64,000 nt of DNA from Paenibacillus mangrovi. Its GTDB lineage: Bacteria > Bacillota > Bacilli > Paenibacillales > Paenibacillaceae. The stretch is from positions 93,006 to 157,005 of the forward strand of contig NZ_JALIRP010000010.1 of NCBI RefSeq assembly GCF_022898935.1, read 5' to 3'. The notes beneath the pieces were generated by a model. The model worked only from the letters and a program-made list of their open reading frames with translations. It was not told where the DNA came from and made no database searches. Below, piece by piece: positions 26,882 through 36,000 of this stretch (within the stretch, counting starts at the first letter, position 1; each line of letters starts with the position of its first letter). The translations under genes were made by a program, and so were the position numbers.

Positions 26882-26911
26882 AATATTGTAAACGCTTACT
26901 CATTTTTACAA
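26882..26911 (-). promoter_or_regulatory. Promoter of the sensor operon
   Basis: On the minus strand TTGTAA (26911-26906), an 18-bp spacer and AATATT (26887-26882), about 50 bp before the response-regulator start codon. The spacer holds a perfect cre site. Confidence 0.55.
26887..26900. promoter_or_regulatory. Perfect cre (CcpA-binding) site
   Basis: TGTAAACGCTTACT fits the consensus TGWAARCGYTWNCW at every position. It lies between the -35 and -10 boxes of the sensor-operon promoter, so CcpA binding would exclude RNA polymerase and give carbon catabolite repression. Confidence 0.8.
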
Positions 26912-26975
26912 AGGTATTCTATATCACGGACCGAGAGATTGTAAATACACATCGACACACGGATCGTGACGCAAA

Positions 26976-27009
26976 TACAAAAAGCTCGCCCCCTGCAAAA
27001 GGAACGAGC
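26976..27009 (-). terminator. Terminator of purT-GNAT
   Basis: GCTCG and CGAGC close a stem that continues with CC/GG pairs around a T-rich loop. On the minus strand TTTTTG follows. Located 20 bp after the acetyltransferase stop. Confidence 0.75.
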
Positions 27010-27029
27010 ATATCATCATGTACAGTGTA

Positions 27030-27491
27030 TTATTTCAGTTTTCTCACGAATTGATATCCAATTTTCTCAAAACCGATATGTTCATAAAAAGCATGAGCCG
27101 GTGCACGTTCAACGCGATTGCCGCTGGTGAGGAACAGGATTTGGCTTCCCTGGTTTTTACTCCATTCCTCGGCGCTGCGGATCAGCCGTTTGCCGATGCC
27201 CTGTCCACGGTGCTCCTGCGACACGATCAAAGCAGACACCTGTGTTGCCGTTTCGCTTCTCGCAAAGGATTTCACCTGATTAAGCGCAATCATGCCGATA
27301 ACTTTCCCATCCAGCTCAGCCACCATCGTACAAAGCTTGGGATTGTTCTCGGAAGCCTGGATACGTTCACGCATAACATTAATGGTTGTCGGATAATTCA
27401 ATTCTCTCATCAATGCTGTGACTGCTTCGAGATCGCAGCTGCAATCGGTGCTACGAATTTGCAAGGCCGGAGCCAAAATACTACTGTTCAT
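27030..27491 (-). CDS. GNAT-family N-acetyltransferase
   Basis: Acetyl-CoA-dependent N-acetyltransferase, about 153 aa. Motif A is VSALIVSQEHRGQGIGKRLI (acetyl-CoA pyrophosphate loop RGQGIG); motif B is AHAFYEHIGFEKIGYQF. Substrate unknown. GGAGG is 9 nt before ATG 27491 (another ATG at 27497 is only 3 nt away). It overlaps the end of purT by 11 bp in another frame, so translation is likely coupled and both share a transcript ending at 26976-27009. Confidence 0.85.
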   Translation of the reverse strand: MNSSILAPALQIRSTDCSCDLEAVTALMRELNYPTTINVMRERIQASENNPKLCTMVAELDGKVIGMIALNQVKSFARSETATQVSALIVSQEHRGQGIGKRLIRSAEEWSKNQGSQILFLTSGNRVERAPAHAFYEHIGFEKIGYQFVRKLK

Positions 27492-28674
27492 GATCATATT
27501 CCTCCACTTTTAAAAGACTGGCGGCTTGTTTAGCCGTATTCCGTGCTTTCTGAAGATCCGTATCAGCGCTTAGGGCGACAGCCATTCTCCGACCATCCCT
27601 CGTTTCAGGTTTACCGAATACGCGAACCTGGGTACGGGGCAGGCTGAGCGCATCCTCCATACCACCAACAGTAAAATTCGTACTTGCATGTTTCGCTTTC
27701 AAAGTTGCCGAAGCTCCCGGTGTCAGCAATTCAACCGATGGGATCGGAAGTCCGAGAATAGCTCTGACATGCAGGGCAAATTCGGATAAATCCTGGGTGA
27801 TCATGGTCACCATCCCGGTGTCATGCGGACGTGGGGATACTTCACTGAATATGATTCCTTCTTGGGTAACAAACAGTTCGACTCCGAATATGCCATATCC
27901 ACCGAGTTCATCGGTAATGGCTTTGGCAATGGACTCTGCTTCCTTCAACTGTTCAGCACTCATCAGATGAGGCTGCCAGGATTCGACATAATCGCCATCC
28001 TTCTGAATATGACCAATCGGTTTACAATACATCGTTCCGCTTACAGATCGAACCGTAAGCAACGTGATTTCACTTTCGAATGAAACAAAGGATTCCACGA
28101 TGACGCGTGTGCTTTTGGCACGTCCGCCTTCAATCGCCGTGTTCCAGCAGGCTTCAGCCTCATCCTCCGTATGGCATACGCTTTGACCTTTACCCGAAGA
28201 GCTCATGATCGGCTTGACCACGCACGGGGTTCCAAGATTCGAAACCGCCTCTTTCAACTCCTCAAGATTATCGGCAAAACGGTATCCTGCGGTCGGTAGA
28301 CCTAGCTTCTCGGCTGCCAGACGCCGTATACCTTCACGATCCATCGTGAGCCTTGCGGCCCGCGCGGTCGGTACGACATGAAACCCTTCTTCTTCAAGCT
28401 CAAGCAACGCATGTGTAGCTATAGCCTCAATTTCCGGTACAATTACATCCGGTTTTTCCTGATGAATAATCTGTTTCAGGGAATCGGCATCGAGCATATC
28501 AATCACATGGGACCTGTGCGCGACCTGCATGGCAGGCGCATTTGTATAGCGGTCCACGGCAATGGTCTCTACTCCCAGTCGCTGGGCTTCGAGTACCACT
28601 TCTTTTCCCAATTCGCCGCTGCCTAGCAGCAGCATTTTCTTGGCATGTGCAGAAAAAGGAGCACCCCACACCAC
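27481..28674 (-). CDS. purT: Formate-dependent GAR transformylase
   Basis: PurT uses formate and ATP to formylate glycinamide ribonucleotide, the folate-free route for the third purine step. 397 aa of the ATP-grasp superfamily: N-terminal LLLGSGELGKEVVLEAQRLG, ATP-binding CVVKPIMSSSGKGQSV, FGVELFVTQEGIIFSEVSPR with metal-binding acidic residues, and the family signature RPHDTGMVTM. Starts with GTG at 28674 after a G-rich ribosome site. Upstream lies a tandem 12-bp repeat at 28694-28718. Confidence 0.93.
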   Translation of the reverse strand: MVWGAPFSAHAKKMLLLGSGELGKEVVLEAQRLGVETIAVDRYTNAPAMQVAHRSHVIDMLDADSLKQIIHQEKPDVIVPEIEAIATHALLELEEEGFHVVPTARAARLTMDREGIRRLAAEKLGLPTAGYRFADNLEELKEAVSNLGTPCVVKPIMSSSGKGQSVCHTEDEAEACWNTAIEGGRAKSTRVIVESFVSFESEITLLTVRSVSGTMYCKPIGHIQKDGDYVESWQPHLMSAEQLKEAESIAKAITDELGGYGIFGVELFVTQEGIIFSEVSPRPHDTGMVTMITQDLSEFALHVRAILGLPIPSVELLTPGASATLKAKHASTNFTVGGMEDALSLPRTQVRVFGKPETRDGRRMAVALSADTDLQKARNTAKQAASLLKVEEYDHEQ

Positions 28675-28693
28675 TTCCCAATTCCCCCCTACT

Positions 28694-28718
28694 AATGTAT
28701 ACCACGAATGTATACCAC
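28694..28718 (-). repeat. Tandem 12-bp repeat upstream of purT
   Basis: GTGGTATACATT occurs twice, 1 bp apart (13-bp period), about 20-44 bp before the purT start codon. Each unit contains TATACAT, which could act as a -10 box, or the pair could be an operator. It does not resemble the known PurR box. Confidence 0.5.
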
Positions 28719-28883
28719 ACTAGCTATTTTCAGGGTTTAAAAGAAAGAATGCAAGAGTGCTCCGACATTTTTCTGTAAAATTCACAAACTTGCCTCATTT
28801 TTAGGCCTTAGGGCTGTCGAATTCCAGGGAAAGATTATTGAAATGACAGAAGTTTGTTGTTGAATCTTCCAAAATTCAAGAAA

Positions 28884-30752
28884 TCAAATAAATCTGAACT
28901 GCGCTTCAATGAGACCGAAATAGGTACCGCGCTGCTGCATCAACTGCGCATGGTTGCCTTGTTCCTTGATTTCACCGTGATCCAGTACGATGATTTTGTC
29001 CGCGTGACGGATCGTTGACAGACGGTGCGCCACGATAAAGGAAGTCCGGCCTTTCAAAAGGACCTTCAGCGCCTGCTGGATTTTCAGCTCGGTTTCCGTA
29101 TCGATGCTTGCCGTTGCCTCATCCAGAATCAATATTCTCGGATCAGCCAGAAGCGCACGGGCAAAGGACAGAAGCTGGCGCTGACCCATCGAAAGCATGT
29201 TGCCGCGTTCCTCAACCTCGGTATCATAGCCGCCAGGAAGCTTCTCGATAAACTCATGCGCATTAACGGCTCTCGCTACGGCTTCAATTTCTTCATCCGT
29301 CGCGTCTAGCCTTCCGAAACGGATATTATCGCGGATGGTACCGGAGAAGATGAACGTATCCTGCAGCACGATCCCGATCTGGCTGCGCAAGGTATCCAGC
29401 TGCACATCCCGGATATCGTAACCGTCGATCGTGATTTTACCGCTCGAGATATCATAAAAGCGGCTGAGCAGATTGATGATTGTACTCTTCCCTGAACCGG
29501 TATGCCCAACGAGAGCGATAGTTTGCCCTGCATCTGCATCCAGATTGATACCCTTCAGCGCCTGACGCCCTTTTTCATATTCAAATACGACGTCCTTAAG
29601 CTTAATATCGCCTTTGATCTTAGGCAGTGGTAACGCATCCGGCTTGTCGTCGATACTCGGCTTCTCATCGATGAATTCGAAGATCCGTTCCGAGGAAGCC
29701 ATCGCCACCAGCAGCTGATTATACATTTGGCCCAAGCGGTTGATCGGCTCCCAGAAGCTGCCTACGTAGCTCGAGAATGCAACCAGGAGACCCACAGTCA
29801 GCTCGCCTTGCTGAATCAGATAAGCACCGAACCAAAACAGGATGAGCGTTCCGAATCCACCCGTAATTTCAATCAACGGGCCAAAGCCCTGATTCAGCAT
29901 CGAAGCACGGTCCCAGGATTTTTTGCTCTCCATGTTCATTGTGTCAAAGAACTGGATGTTTTCCTGCTCCTGTGTGTAAGCTTGAGTAACACGGATGCCC
30001 TGAATGGATTCATTCAAATGGGAGTTGATCCGTGAGTTTTTCATCCTTACATCCTGCCAAGCCCGGCGGATCCGCACCCGCAGTTTAGTCGAAATCACGA
30101 ACATAACAGGCACGGTAAGTACCACTGCGAGTCCCAGCTTCCAGTTGATCATCAAGAGAATGACGACGATGCCCACCAGCTGCACGCAGTCAATCATCAG
30201 ATTCACGACACCGCTTGTGAACAATTCCTGCAGCGAGTTGACGTCATTCGTCACGCGCACCAGAACGGAGCCTGCGGGTCTTTTGTCAAAGAAGTTAAAG
30301 GACAGCTTCTGGATATGCTTAAACAAATCACTCCGCAAGTCATAGATGACCCGCTGTCCGATAATATTCGTATACTTGATCCGGTATGTACTCGCCAGCC
30401 ACTGAATAATGTACAAAACAAGTACAACAGCCGTAATTGTGTATAACAAGGTGATGCTTGTAGGGCCTTCTTTTGGAGCAATCGCTTTATCGATCGCCAT
30501 ACTGGTGAGATAAGGTACGGTCAGCTTCGTTAAGGTACCTAGAACCATCATCAGAATAACGAGCGGCAGCAGCTGTTTCGTATAAGGCTTCATGTAAGCA
30601 AATAGCCTGGTCAGCTGTGCCCAGTTAAACGGCTTTTCAATGATTTCATCATCCTGGTAGACAAAGCGTTCACCGGTCTTCCCGGGTGTTTTGCCCTTCA
30701 GTTTCCCTGCATTTCCGTGCGGGTGCTTTTCGGTATTTGTGACCGTGCTCAT
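28884..30752 (-). CDS. ABC exporter half, ATPase plus membrane domain (catalytic subunit)
   Basis: 622-aa type IV ABC exporter with a long N-terminal cytoplasmic tail (about 55 residues), six membrane helices (about 65-340) and an ATPase domain. Walker A LVGHTGSGKSTIINLL; signature LSMGQRQLLSFARALL (LSMGQ instead of LSGGQ); Walker B ILILDEATASID with the catalytic Glu. The partner encoded upstream has the complementary defect, so the pair looks like a heterodimer of the BmrC/BmrD (YheI/YheH) type that exports drugs or lipids. The two genes overlap by 4 nt (ATGA). Confidence 0.9.
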   Translation of the reverse strand: MSTVTNTEKHPHGNAGKLKGKTPGKTGERFVYQDDEIIEKPFNWAQLTRLFAYMKPYTKQLLPLVILMMVLGTLTKLTVPYLTSMAIDKAIAPKEGPTSITLLYTITAVVLVLYIIQWLASTYRIKYTNIIGQRVIYDLRSDLFKHIQKLSFNFFDKRPAGSVLVRVTNDVNSLQELFTSGVVNLMIDCVQLVGIVVILLMINWKLGLAVVLTVPVMFVISTKLRVRIRRAWQDVRMKNSRINSHLNESIQGIRVTQAYTQEQENIQFFDTMNMESKKSWDRASMLNQGFGPLIEITGGFGTLILFWFGAYLIQQGELTVGLLVAFSSYVGSFWEPINRLGQMYNQLLVAMASSERIFEFIDEKPSIDDKPDALPLPKIKGDIKLKDVVFEYEKGRQALKGINLDADAGQTIALVGHTGSGKSTIINLLSRFYDISSGKITIDGYDIRDVQLDTLRSQIGIVLQDTFIFSGTIRDNIRFGRLDATDEEIEAVARAVNAHEFIEKLPGGYDTEVEERGNMLSMGQRQLLSFARALLADPRILILDEATASIDTETELKIQQALKVLLKGRTSFIVAHRLSTIRHADKIIVLDHGEIKEQGNHAQLMQQRGTYFGLIEAQFRFI

Positions 30753-32521
30753 GAGCTCACCTGCTCTCCTGCATTACCATTCATCCGGGCAATGTGGTCT
30801 GCATATTGTATATGGTACACATCCTGATATGGACCAGGCTCGTTGATCAGCTGATCATGCTTCCCGCGCTGTACAACCTTGCCTTCATTCAGAACAAGAA
30901 TCTCATCGGCATGCCGTAAAGAAGAGATGCGGTGGGCGATAATAAATGTGGTGCGGCCCCGCATAACCTCCTGGAATCCTGATTGGATCTCGTGTTCGGT
31001 TTCCATATCGACCGCGCTTGTCGCGTCATCCAGAATAAGAATTTTCGGATTCTTCAGCAGGGCGCGTGCAATGGCTATACGCTGCTTCTGTCCTCCTGAC
31101 AAGCCCATCCCCCGTTCGCCGACAACGGTGTCATAACCATCGGCCATTTCCATGATAAAGTCATGGGCTTTGGCCAGCTTCGCGGCACGGATAATCTCAT
31201 CCATGGAAACATCCTTCATACCATAGGCGATATTGTTACGGATGCTGGAGGAGAACAAGAAGGTCTCTTGGAATACGGAAGCGATCTGGCTCCGCAGGCT
31301 CTTCACTTGAATATCATTAATATTCACGCCATCCAGCTTAATGCTGCCCCCGTTAACATTGTAAGCATGCATCAGCAGCTGAATGATCGTCGATTTACCT
31401 GATCCGGTTCCCCCAAGCAAGCCGATCACCGTTCCTGGAGGCGCCTCCAAATTGATGTCCTGGATCGCAGCCAGCTTGTTTCCGTAAGCAAAGGTTACAT
31501 GATTGAAAGTCACATGCCCTTTAACGTCCTCAGAACGAAGTTCAATCGCGTTCTCTTTATCCTGCACGTCAATCGGCTGATTCAGAAGTTCCATGACACG
31601 TTCCCCCGAGGCCTCCGATTGCGTATAGTTGTTGATGAGGTAACCGATGCTCCACATTGGACCGATGATGTACCAGATTAAGCTGAAGAATGCGACCAGC
31701 TCACCCAGCGACAACGATTTGTTGATGACAAGGGTCCCCCCGACGCCAAGCAAAATGACGACACAGGTGCACGCCAGCAGCTCCATTAGTGGGAAGTATC
31801 GGCTCCACAAGCCCGACGCATTAATTTGGTTGCTCTTATAACGCTCATTACGCAGCGAGAATTTATCGACCTCGTAAGGCTCGCGCGCAAAGGATTTGAC
31901 TGTTCTTACTCCCGTAATATTTTCCTGAACGGAGGTGGTCAATGCGCTGAGTGCCAGACGCATTTCCTGAAAAGCAGGATGGATACGATTCTCAAACTTC
32001 AATGCGACAATGGTGAGAAAAGGAACGCTGATCATTGTGAGGAGCGTAAGCTGCCAGCTGATGGACAACATCACAACGGCTCCAAAAACCACCATCAGTA
32101 TCGTATTTAAGATTTGCGGGATACCGAAAGCGATAAACTGGCGAATTGCTTCAAGATCCCCGGTCAGACGGGACATCAGATCGCCTGTTCTGGCCGTGTC
32201 GTAATACCGGAAAGACAAAACTTGCAGTTTCTCGTAGCAGCCGTTCCGTAAACGGTATGCCAGATAGTTCCCCATTCTTCCGCCTAGAAGACCGCTTAAG
32301 AACTGCATAAGCGCTTTCGCAGCCACTACGACAATAACCGCGATGGCCAGCTTGGGAACACTTTCAAATTGCCGCGGCACGATCGCTTCATCGATCAGCT
32401 TCCGCAGCAGGTTCGGGGTAACAAGCCCCAAGGCAGTCGCTATGGCGAGGCAGAGTATAGATAAATATAAATAACTCCGCTTCTCCCAAAAAAAGCTCTG
32501 CATTTGCCTGAGAACATTCAT
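30749..32521 (-). CDS. ABC exporter half, ATPase plus membrane domain (degenerate site)
   Basis: 590-aa partner of the exporter above. Six membrane helices, then Walker A LLGGTGSGKSTIIQLL, canonical signature LSGGQKQRIAIARALL and Walker B ILILDDATSAVD, in which Asp replaces the catalytic Glu. One weakened site made from this Walker B is typical of heterodimeric ABC exporters. AAGGAGGAGAACC lies right before ATG 32521; the frame is open to 32653 but without similarity. The 5' region (32522-32900) contains a possible leader peptide, which recalls the attenuation control of bmrCD by bmrB in B. subtilis. Confidence 0.9.
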   Translation of the reverse strand: MNVLRQMQSFFWEKRSYLYLSILCLAIATALGLVTPNLLRKLIDEAIVPRQFESVPKLAIAVIVVVAAKALMQFLSGLLGGRMGNYLAYRLRNGCYEKLQVLSFRYYDTARTGDLMSRLTGDLEAIRQFIAFGIPQILNTILMVVFGAVVMLSISWQLTLLTMISVPFLTIVALKFENRIHPAFQEMRLALSALTTSVQENITGVRTVKSFAREPYEVDKFSLRNERYKSNQINASGLWSRYFPLMELLACTCVVILLGVGGTLVINKSLSLGELVAFFSLIWYIIGPMWSIGYLINNYTQSEASGERVMELLNQPIDVQDKENAIELRSEDVKGHVTFNHVTFAYGNKLAAIQDINLEAPPGTVIGLLGGTGSGKSTIIQLLMHAYNVNGGSIKLDGVNINDIQVKSLRSQIASVFQETFLFSSSIRNNIAYGMKDVSMDEIIRAAKLAKAHDFIMEMADGYDTVVGERGMGLSGGQKQRIAIARALLKNPKILILDDATSAVDMETEHEIQSGFQEVMRGRTTFIIAHRISSLRHADEILVLNEGKVVQRGKHDQLINEPGPYQDVYHIQYADHIARMNGNAGEQVSS

Positions 32522-33029
32522 GGTTCTCCTCCTTCGAGTCATCTCCAACTTAATCGCTTCACATGGAAGCGATATTGAATATTTATGAAGTTTAACATCG
32601 TCTTTCACAGGCGGCAAAGAGGATAACTGGGCATATTTTCGCGGCTTTGGCAATCACTGGGCATTATGTTTGGAAAATCATAAATTACTTATCAAATCAT
32701 AGAAAATCCTCGATATCTCTGCCTATCCCAACAAAAAAAACTTTTCAGTTGTCAAACACCTTCCAATTCATGTTCCAAGGCTCCTCATGATACGCACGGC
32801 CTCCCGAAAACGCTTTAAATTATGTTAACCAACACAGGAATATAATAGGTGTTTATACATAATAATGGGGTTGCTTAACTAAGCGATAAATGGACAAATA
32901 ATAGGGCTCACTACTGAAATTAGTTCTAGATAATGAGCAAAGTGGCCGCCTCTGCTTCGAAAGAATCGATTCCGTCTCTTTCGCTCCAAAAGCGTTCGTA
33001 TGAAATAGGAATATCCCAAATAAGAAGCG
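32522..33029. other. Gene-free AT-rich stretch between the ABC exporter and dynA-like genes
   Basis: About 500 bp with no protein gene I can support. It holds the exporter 5' leader, a possible leader peptide (32745-32771), an A8/T8 run (32733-32740), a TATAAT on the plus strand at 32841-32846 without a good -35 box, and a small stem CGAAAGA/TCTTTCG near 32960-32982. It ends in the second copy of the repeated hairpin, whose T-tract faces the plus strand. Confidence 0.5.
32745..32771 (-). CDS. Possible 8-residue leader peptide before the ABC exporter
   Basis: ATG 32771 is followed by seven codons and TGA (MNWKVFDN). GAGGAG lies 9 nt upstream, and a weak 4-bp stem with GAAA loop plus T8 follows directly. 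This layout suggests translation-dependent attenuation but the stem is weak, so confidence is low. Confidence 0.3.
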   Translation of the reverse strand: MNWKVFDN

Positions 33030-33074
33030 AAAGGACCTCAAATCCCACTGTAGGTGGGGATGAGGTCCTTTTTT
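33030..33074. terminator. Long hairpin, second copy of the repeated element
   Basis: Same sequence as 6004-6046 except one base in the loop (TGTAG for TGCAG), and the upstream bases CAAATAA..CGAAAGG are also shared. It lies 4 bp after the stop of the dynamin gene (minus strand), but the T6 tract is on the plus strand; on the minus strand only TTT follows. It may still end the dynamin transcript. Confidence 0.75.
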
Positions 33075-33077
33075 AAG

Positions 33078-36000
33078 TTAAGCCAGTGATTGTTCCATTT
33101 GTTGAAGCTGTGAAGACAGCTGATCCCAAGCTTCAGGTTGTTCCCCTGAATCAAGCGATACGATCGCAGCCGCCATGGCTTCTTCAAGCTGTTCCTTCAG
33201 ATCTTCTTGCTGTCTCGCTTGAGCTTCCGCAACAATTCGATCGTAGAACGAGGCGAGCACCTCCTGCTTGCGGGACGCTTCCGTACTCAGCGCTTCCTTG
33301 ATCAAAGGCTCCACCGCATTTCTCAGCTTCTCCCTGCCGCCATCCTCGAAGAAATGCTTCGGCGACTTGAATAATGACCAAAACGATGACCAATCCACAA
33401 AGCTGGTCAGACCGGCATCATCCCACTTCGGTGAAGCCCACTGCTGTTCCTCCGGCGGATTTAGCATAATGACCGCGTCATATTCGCGGATGTCATGCGC
33501 TGCCTCTTGAGCCGCTGTATGAAGCACCGTCTTGCCCTTGTTCTCCAGCCGGAGTGTCGTTGCCCACAGCTCCTGCTCAAGCTCGTGCACGATCGTCCGC
33601 TCCAGCTCTCTTCCACAGTCTGCAAAGATCCGCTTCAGCTGTCCCGCATCCTCCCGGAGAACGGACGGATGGAAGGCCTCGGTAAAGAATTCGCCAAGGC
33701 TGAAGCCGATGCGCTGCTTCACGTGGAAGAGCAGCTCACGGGTCTCCTGCTCCACTTCTCGCGAAAGTTCCTGATTCGCAAAGGAATCAATCCGGGCTAA
33801 CGCCGATTGGTTCACCTCAATAAGATGCTGGCGTCGTTCTTCCCTGGAGCCGGCATCCTGCCTTGCTAGTCTTCCCCATTCCGTCACACGCTGACGGACA
33901 GCGGAAATCTCTTGAACCGCACCAGCCAGAGACAGTTTCGGGAGCTCTTCCCCTGCAAAAGCTCCAAGCGCCTTCTGAAACGATTCAAAGGCGGAATCGG
34001 CATACAGCTGCGTATCGCCTTCCAGTTTGCCTTCGAGAGCATTCATACTGGAAACCGGATAAATATGCGGAAGTCGGATGCCCCGCGCTTTTAAATTGGT
34101 CTCCACATGCTTCACAACCTGAGCCAATTCTTCCTCCGACGATGCGAGATCCGCAGCATTGACGATAAAGAACATTTTATCTAGCGCAAAGCTATCTTTA
34201 ACACGTCCGAGCTGGGTAAGGAACTGACGGTCGCCCTTGGAAAATGCATGGTTGTAATACGTCACGAATACGATGGCATCCGCATGTTTCATATATTGAA
34301 AAGTAACTCCCGTATGCCGAGCGTGAAGGGAATCCGCCCCCGGCGTATCCACCAGGATGATCCCTTGCTCGGTGAGTGGGCAGCTGTAATACAGATCAAT
34401 CCGGTCAACAAAGCAGGACCGGGTCTCGTCAGCAACAAAAGCTTTGTAGCTGTCCATATCTACCGTCTGAACCGTACCAAGCAGCGGCTGCGCTTCTGCC
34501 CAGCCTGCCGCTGCCGCCTTCAGGAAACCATAATGAGGCAGGCCTGCGGGATGAATCCCTTCCGGCTTAAGCTGCTGAATGGCCTGAAGCCAGCCGTCTT
34601 TGGACGGTATTCCCAGCTGAAGAACGGAGAAGGAATACTCCAGGTCCTCCTTGAAGGTATCCTGTGATTTCATCATCACCTGGGCTGTACCATGAACGAA
34701 GCCATCCTGCGGCGCCAGTATGCGGTTAATCGCCGCGGTGGTCGGATGCGGCGATACAGGTAGCACGCGCTCGCCGAGCAAAGCGTTGGCGAACGAGGAC
34801 TTCCCGGCGCTGAACGCACCAAACAGCGCCAGTGTAAACGAGCCACCGGCCAAGGCCTCGGCCCGGCTGCGCAGCCCCCGCGCGGCGGAAGCCAGCGCGG
34901 GATAGCGCCCGAGCAGCGCCGCCGCATCCTGCAGGCGCGCCGCTGCGGCGTCCAGCCGCTGGCGGCGGCCGAAGGCCGCGCCGCCAAGCGGCACCGCCCC
35001 GCTGCGCGGGGCTCCGGCGGGCGCGGCCGTCCGCGCGCCCGCATCTCCCCCTGGCGGCTGCGCAGCCGCCGGGGCAGGAGCGCTCACCGCCGGCAGGAAG
35101 CCGGGGGTGAGCGTGACGCGCGCAGGCAGCAGCTGCTGCGCTGCTGCCGCGCGCTCCGCGATGTCCCGCTCCAGCTGCATGTAGCGGGACATCGCGGCGG
35201 ACTGCTCCAGCAGCGCGTTTAAGGCTGCGATGACGCGCTGCTGCTCCTGCTTGGCGGATGTGTCCGCATCCGCCAGCATATCCTCCGCCGCGTTCATCGC
35301 CGCGCGGCGGTAAAGGCCCTTGATATCTGCCGACAGCATGCGGCAGTAATTCAAAACATATTCGCCGGATACCACCGCATCCGGCTTCACAGAGCTTTCC
35401 AGCATGCCCTCTCCTAGATCGGGCATGGACGCTTGGAAGCGCTGCTGCCGCTCCTCTGTCCACAAGCTCTTGCCCCAGCGCTTCAGAAGCTCCAAGAGAT
35501 GCCACTCGACCTGCGAAGCAACCTGCTCCCGCAGCTCATTTACGAACTTGCGCAGACGCTCATGCTTTTCCTGCTCCGTCTTGGAGCCGGTAAACAACAA
35601 TCCTACCTTGAAGCCGCTCTTCCGGCTCTCCAGGAACAGCCTTGCCGTTTCTCTTAGCTCTGCTGGCGTAATATTAGCGTTATCGAGCAGCGAATCCACC
35701 TGCTTACGAATACTTTCCCGTTCCGATTGGGGGAGCTCTTTTAACCGTTCAAGCTCTTTTCTGTAGCCTGCAATCTCGATTTCCAGCTTCGAAGCTTGCT
35801 CTTCACCGCCCATTTCCTCCAGAAACTGCTGCTTCGTATCCTCCAGCGAGTCGGCGTATTCCTTCACATGCTGCTCCACGATATGGCGTGCGGAACAATC
35901 CAGACTGTAGTTCAGGATCGGCTCCCGTTTTTCGATCAGCTGAGCGATTAGTTCTTGTATTTGTTTCCACTGGTTATAGGGATGCTCCGGTTCCTTCAAC

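Noticed and set aside
32733..32750. Intrinsic terminator in the ABC-exporter leader
   Set aside because: The stem is only 4 A/T-rich base pairs and shares bases with the T-run; too weak to call a terminator, kept only as part of a tentative attenuation idea.
32853..33041. A 62-codon open frame on the minus strand
   Set aside because: No ribosome site, and it overlaps the repeated hairpin; no similarity to a known family was recognised.
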